Shown one piece after another: positions 58,305 to 64,000 of a stretch of 64,000 nt of DNA. Under the pieces are notes generated by a model. The model did no database searches and was not told where the DNA came from. It worked only from the letters and a program-made list of their open reading frames with translations. The translations under genes were made by a program, and so were the position numbers. Where the stretch lies: positions 6,589,036 to 6,653,035 of the forward strand of contig CM055191.1 of the NCBI GenBank assembly GCA_029224185.1, written 5' to 3'. The stretch is from Karalla daura (Eukaryota > Chordata > Actinopteri > Chaetodontiformes > Leiognathidae). Position 1 is the first letter of the stretch; the number at the start of each line of letters is the position of its first letter.

Positions 58305-58530
58305 TAAAATAAATTGTTTGGTCTGTAAAATGTCAGAATTCAGTTTAGTATCATTGAGATCTGAAGAAACTAGAAGGTACTCAATATTAAGACAACAAAC
58401 CTTTTAAAAACATATTGAAAAATAGATTTTAAAAAATGTCTTTAATGTTCAAAACAACTGATTGATTATTAAATTAGTTGTCAGGAGTAATACTAGTCTC
58501 TTAGTGATTTATCAATAAGTCACTGAAGCT
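58305..58530 (+). mobile_element. Decayed 'TTGTTTGGTCTATAAAATGTC' repeat
   Basis: Contains TTGTTTGGTCTGTAAAATGT, GAAGAAACTAGAAG, and AACAACTGATTGATTATTAA, in the order found in the common teleost repeat that begins AGGGCTGCAACTAACGATTA. Heavily diverged. Confidence 0.5.
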
Positions 58531-58599
58531 CGATAAATGGAGGTGCTCATCTGTCGGTTTGCATTGTTATGTCCAGGATCAGCAAAATAGAAAAAGATG

Positions 58600-58790
58600 A
58601 GGCTTGAGATGTGCATGTTTTGTGGACCGTGGGAGGAAACCAGAGTACCCTGAGAAAACCCAAGTAGACACAAGCAGAATATGCAAACCCGGCACTGAAA
58701 GGGATTCTGTGTGGGATTCATCTCCGGGATCCGGGAACCTTCTTGCTGTGAAGCTACAGCTTTATCCTCCAAGCTACCGTGTCGCCCTCT
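58600..58790 (+). mobile_element. Short interspersed repeat, 3' part
   Basis: Contains GACCGTGGGAGGAAACCAGA, GTACCCTGAGAAAACCCA, ATGCAAACCCGGCACTGAAA and the ending CTTCTTGCTGTGAAGC...CTACCGTGTCGCCC, the familiar 3' half of the ATCCATCC repeat family. Confidence 0.75.
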
Positions 58791-59900
58791 CAGGAGTAAT
58801 CTCTGAATTCCCCTTCTTAGGCATGTGGCGTTCTAAGCCTCTGAACCAACATTACATGAGAAATATCACATATGAATGAAGGGGAGATTGAAGTGTTCCC
58901 TCCTCTCTTCACCGTCCTCAGGGTCAGTCAGGAGATAAAGGTAATGTTAGCACTGGCATTTGAATGTAAAGTCACCACTTTGACAGTCTGACTGTGTGTG
59001 TCCTCTGAAGTTTTTCAAAGTACTCTTGTATGTCATTTTTCCCCCAACAGTGGTTATTTTCATAAACATTACCTAAAGCACAACTCAGGCGCAGGCGGTA
59101 ATCTCAAGCCTGTTCAACATGCAATTACATCCGAGACTTATCATTAACTGGATTTTTTTTCTCTCCATGCAAAAACACAGAACTGTTCTGCTGACAACAG
59201 GGTCCAATCGTGGGTTTTCTAATCACAGGTAACTATAACCTCGCTCAGTGTTACCCCCACCCCCCCATCACCAAGATCCACATAAAATCAACAAATCACC
59301 AAAAACAGGAAACTGCAATACGTTTCTCATTTCCTGTAAAGTCAGTATAAAAGTCAAATAGTTATGAAAATGTGTCCAACAGAAGCTCCATATGGCATAT
59401 GTTACATCTGCAAAGGAATGCATGGGGGGCTCAAAATGGGTTTTCAGTATAGGACGCATGCCCTTTAGCTGAAGACGGCCTGGTCTAATATTAGCCAATG
59501 GGTCTGGTGACTGGGACTTTTAGATGTTCGGAGAGTGCAGAGCAGGCCGTCTGGGATATTTTCAGACTCAGTGGATGTGGAAGGAACATGCAACACAGTC
59601 CAAATCAAGACTTCCCTCCTCTTGTCCTTCCTCTGGTGTCCCAGGGAGAAAGGAAGTACAGCCGAGTGATAATAAATTTAGGTAACAGCACTGCAGCATC
59701 ACTGGAGCATGTCAGAGCAGAGACTAAAAACAGAGAAAGGGGTTTGGAGAGGCAGATGCCTTCCAAATAGGGCATGCGTATATGTCATTGACTGACTTCA
59801 AGGCATATTTCTTAGACATTCTTTGAGTTCAGATGCTAAAGCAGTGCAGCATCTAGGAACTAACTCCACTCTGAAGCTGAACAACACCTTACAATCTCAC

Positions 59901-60144
59901 ATCCATCCATTATTTTAGTCGCTTTGTACCCACAGTGTTGAGGGAGTCTGCTGAAGACTATTCGCAGCACACGTAGGGTGTGGAATACACCCTGGACAGG
60001 TTGCCAGTCCATCACAGGACACTCGTCCAAACTGATCGTTCTTTATGCATGTCTGTAGACTGTAAGTGGAAAACGGATTACCCAGACACACAGAGAGAAC
60101 AAGCAACGATGCACACCAACCCTATTCACTGTTCCACCACATTG
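59901..60144 (+). mobile_element. Short interspersed repeat (fish ATCCATCC family)
   Basis: Starts ATCCATCCATTATTTTAGTC, includes ATACACCCTGGACAGGTTGC then CAGTCCATCACAGGACAC, and CATGTCTGTAGACTGTAAGT; ends near CTGTTCCACCACATTGAATG. Confidence 0.75.
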
Positions 60145-61364
60145 AATGTCTGAAATTCCCTCAGTCATTGTCATTCATCTTGGCCTGACTGAGGGCTTGC
60201 TTGACACCAAAGAATCCTCTCTTGTGTTCAGTAACGTGCTTACTCACCACCAAGCTGGTCCTGACTTTCTGTCATTCAGCTCACACTAATCTCAGGTGGC
60301 CCTTGACAAGTCATAACCCTCTGAATGATCAACTGTATTACATATCAAAGGGTTCAACTTATAAGGAAAAGACCAAAGGAGCCGAAGAGGTGAGGACAGC
60401 TGGAACATCATGAGGTCATTCTTCAAACACTTTATCTCAAAGTCTGATGGATGTTGGGGGCAAATTCTGAAGTTAAATCTATCATAAAAGGGTGATCTTT
60501 CAAAACTGCAGCCCCCAGATATTTCAGTGTAACTAATGTTTAAAGCAAGGGGGCTTTCATACGTGAGAAAATTATTCTGGTCGTCCAAACAATGATTTAT
60601 GCACAAGGCAGAGAAAGCTTGACCTTGAATGAATCGATTGTCATGTGTGAGCATTCGTGTGACACCCAAACACACATAACTGCAACTGAACAAATTATTG
60701 ACAAGGTGAGACTAGACAAACATTTAAAAAATAAAAGAGAAAAAAGAAGCATTTATCATATTTAAGGTCTCTCATGGCTTCGGCTGTTTCAAGGGTAAAC
60801 AAGTCCAACACTAATCCAAACTAATCCTACCTTAATCCATGTCTTACAGTAAACACCGTTAGTTGTTTCCTAATGCCTTTAAATCATCACAGGACACACA
60901 GCCTCAGAAGCTCAGTTAGGTTCGCTCTGTCATTCACAAAAACAAACTGCAGTTGTGTGTGTGCACATATTGACCACTTTCAGTGGCCATTTCCTGGTAG
61001 AATCCTGTGGAGGACACACACTGAGTGCTGGGTAATGGGAAGGCTTTCTACACTATTTACCTTCCCAGAGTGCTGGGTTAGAGATCCTCCTCTGTTGAGA
61101 GATGAGAGGTCAGTGTCTGGCTGGTGTGATTTACACCATCTGGGTGCTACAGAGCGAACCAGTGCTGACGTGATTCTGCCTCCGAGTGGGCCGTCGAAGC
61201 CTAGTGTAATCAGGTTAAGCTTCTTTTTCCCCCTTTTCCACAGTACCTCATGTCTCACCTTCCTCCGGTCTCTGTCCGCATGGACTTCATAGTTTTAGTT
61301 CCAATTGTTTGCTCCTCTGTGGATTTTGTTGGGCAGTTTAATTATGTTTAATGAGAGCTTTGAA

Positions 61365-61433
61365 TGTGTTGAATGCCTTGAGATAACACTGGTATAAATT
61401 AGCACTTTAAACAAAGCTGAATTGAATTGAACT
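61365..61433 (+). mobile_element. Retroposon-like tail with GAATT repeats
   Basis: GTTGAATGCCTTGAGATAAC, then TATAAATTAGCACTTTAAAC and GCTGAATTGAATTGAA. It resembles the short-repeat 3' terminus (..ATAAATAAAATTGAATTGAATTG) of a common teleost retroposon. The body is not identifiable. Confidence 0.45.
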
Positions 61434-64000
61434 GTGTTTACACTATATGAACATCCAGTCTATATAAATATATGACTATTCACATCCTAATTCCTGTGCA
61501 TTGCATAGAAACATACAAAAAGCTTGCCTCCTTTGGCACAGGGGTATTAATAGCATATTCGGAGTGAGAGAGAGAGACAGTTTTTGGCGCCGTACTCCAG
61601 CATATTGGATTAGAAATCAAACAGTGACTGTGCAGTTTGGGTGCCAGCTTTTACATCCATACTGGCAGAGGAGAGTATGAATTTCAACCTGTCACACTGG
61701 ACTGCAGGAGCAATTCTAACAGAAAAAGAATGTGAATCCCAACAGCATTTAGACTACTATATGTTAACTTCTTAACTAAGCCCTTGAACCCTAGTTAGTG
61801 CTTCATTTGAGATCTAATAGGCTGTCGTTCAGAGGAGCTAAGAACTCTAAAAAAAAAACAAAAAAAACGTGTTGGCGTCTGGAAACTGCAGTGCAGCTTC
61901 AAAAGGAGACCTCTCCACCACAGCGCTGGCACGACTTCTGTCAGGTCTCCAGAATTCAGATGTCCCGGCTCTCTTCTTTTCTCTCTCGACAAACTTCATA
62001 GGGACAGGGGGCTCAGTCGCTGCTGTAAAAAGTGCTGATTGTGTGCTTTGAACATATCTAAGCATGTGGGAACTGGGAAGGCCCCTCAGCCTTCGACAGA
62101 CAAACAACGCTGGCTGAAATAGCTTCAGAGGAATAATCAATTAATCCACGGAGCAAAAGAAAGGTTACATCTTATGACAGAGTGTGGTGGACTAAATTGA
62201 TTGTTAGTTTTCTACTTAAATCCTTTTAGTCATGCATGCCTGGAAAAAAGCCATTTGATTGACACAGTAATCTGTGATTGCACACACTGAATTAAATGGA
62301 TTATACAGGATGGAGATTAAACGCAGGTTGCTCCCTTTCCTATACACCACCAATGAGCAGTAGAGCCTTATAAATAGTATGTACTGTCTTTCACTCTCGA
62401 ATGCAGAGGTATATGGATTTTTTCACTGCATAAATGTTTGGAACATTAACATTTTCTGCATCATAGGACACCAGATCTAAAAAAAAAAACATGCAATGGC
62501 CTAAAAAACTAAAATATATAAAATCAAATGACTCTTCTCATGCAAAAGCACAAAGTGGATAATATATTTTAAAGGCGAGTGGTTTGACACAAGGTTCAGA
62601 GTCAAACACTCCTGCAGAACATGAAAACACTGTGTTATGACACACACTTTACCGCTGCACTGCTCACAATTAATCCTGCGCAAAAACAATATTGGCTCCC
62701 GTTGTTATCTGGCTCCATGATTAAGCGGTGGATCTAGGAGGCGCAGTGGGATTCTGCCCACTGCTAATTTACTAAGACACAACAGCAGCAATCTCGCCAG
62801 AAATGGGACACGGTGGCATGCGTCCTCGTCCTGATTACGTAACAGCTCCTGCGGCTGAAGATGTGTAGCTGACTGATCCCGTTCACTACAAAACAGGCTT
62901 GACAGCCAAAGCTGGTGGCTTCTGCTGTACTGTAAGATAGACAAGGACTAGATGATGAACCGTGCCCGTCATTCTGCTGAAGCTCCTTTTGCTCAGTGAT
63001 GCTGCTGCGGTTTGAGTAATGGGCTCATCAACAATTCAAGGCCCTGCTTTTGTATTCAAAATAATTCTGTTAGAGTATTTTGGAGATGTAATCTGGAATG
63101 CTGCCTTTCATAAGGTAATCTTGAAAGGAAAATAAAAGTTTCTACTGATCTCAGCTGGTCACAGTCTAGATGTTCAGGTAAGAAGATTAAAGAGAAGGAG
63201 CAAACAGAATCGACTGTCAAAGAGTGGTAGAAAGGAAAGCACATAGAGAAGAAAGCCCACATGAAAAAAAGGAGGATTAGAAAATCTCCAAATGTCCTGA
63301 CAGAAGATTTTCACAGTGCTTTACCAGGCTTTCAGCAGCTCCAGCTTTCAAGCCGGACACATCAAGTCAGCTTTCACACTGATGTTGAGCCTGTTCCCAA
63401 TTGTCCCTGTACTTCCAGGTGTTGTTTAAATATCATGCCCCAGGATGTTTGACATGGGCAGAACACATTCTTGGAGGCTGGTATGGCACAGAAACACATC
63501 TTAATCTTGCATTTTTCTTTTTATTGCCACACCTACTCTCTCTTTGCCTTTCATAATTTATAGCCATCACAGAGGTAACATTTCAGATACTATGTTATGA
63601 AGTTCTATTTAGGGCTGCATCCTTATCTTTACAAAGAAAAGCTTTTGCTTTAGTGAGAAATATCACACTCCCAGCTTGACTGACTGTATGCAGGAGGGGT
63701 GTTGGAGCCCTGACAACCACATGACCACTAATGACTTAGTAGACACAGCTGGAAAAACAACTTTTTATCATTCTCAATGAGCACAATGGCCTGGCTGACA
63801 CAACCTGCACAGCACATGCAAAAAGAAGCCTGATGTCATGAGTCACTACACGTATGACACGCTCTCCCAGCTTTACTGTCATACATGTGTTATGCTACTG
63901 CACTTCCAAAAAACCCTCCAGTCGACTGCTCGAGATTCCCACGTTCAGGGTGGAGCACGACTCTCCTCCTGCGCCAAAACAAGCTGACCTCCCTCTGCGA
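61434..64000. other. Non-coding, nothing recognised
   Basis: No exon, promoter island or repeat could be named. Short A runs occur near 61849-61867 and 62479-62490. Confidence 0.5.

Larger units (their letters stand above)
46857..64000 (-). other. map7d1: map7d1 intron 1 / upstream region (incomplete)
   Basis: No exon 1 ending in phase 1 with a recognisable MAP7D1 N-terminus was found from here to the window end, so this is taken as intron 1 (at least 17 kb) or, if a first exon was missed, partly promoter. It hosts the 5-kb composite element at 49079-54098, palindromes at 55891 and 57494, and several repeat relics. Confidence 0.6.

Noticed and set aside
60873..61292. 139-codon plus-strand ORF
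   Set aside because: No family recognised, and it runs up to the repeat-derived tail at 61365; treated as chance or decayed repeat.

Overview
The window looks like nuclear DNA from a ray-finned fish, probably a percomorph teleost. It is intron-rich and low in coding density, with many CA/TG and AAT microsatellites. It carries L2/CR1-type LINE fragments, short 'ATCC...CACCGTG'-type interspersed repeats and hAT-type MITEs that I associate with teleost genomes. No prokaryotic, organellar or viral genome organisation is visible.

Main gene: 17 coding exons on the minus strand (46856 down to 24722) join in frame into nearly all of a MAP7 domain-containing protein 1 (map7d1). This is a microtubule-binding coiled-coil protein of the MAP7/ensconsin family, known for recruiting kinesin-1. 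Splice phases agree at every junction except one weakly supported boundary (exon 17). The first coding exon and promoter are not found and probably lie beyond position 64000, so intron 1 is at least 17 kb. Features of note are a 21-nt in-frame microexon (43046-43066) between two microtubule-binding exons, a tandem acceptor at exon 2, and a last exon carrying only 11 coding bases (Glu-Val-Leu-stop).

Nested element: inside map7d1 intron 1, on the opposite strand, lies the most unusual structure. Two 204-bp palindromic hAT-type MITEs in the same orientation (49079-49282 and 53895-54098) bracket about 4.6 kb. The outer ends of the pair, not the individual MITEs, are flanked by a perfect 8-bp direct repeat (GTCTGGAC). 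The 5,020-bp unit therefore looks like a composite transposon that inserted as one piece. Its cargo includes an intact intronless 578-codon reading frame for an unrecognised coiled-coil protein (50033-51769) with a recent 261-bp internal tandem duplication. It also holds an L2-type LINE fragment, 81-bp tandem repeats with a palindromic core, an A-rich tract, an AAT microsatellite, a short telomere-like array and a fragment of a widespread fish repeat.

Flanks: 1-23800 (downstream of map7d1) is gene-poor. I see LINE remnants, short interspersed repeats, microsatellites and several hairpin-forming inverted repeats, but no convincing exon. 54107-64000 is intronic or upstream sequence with further repeat relics.
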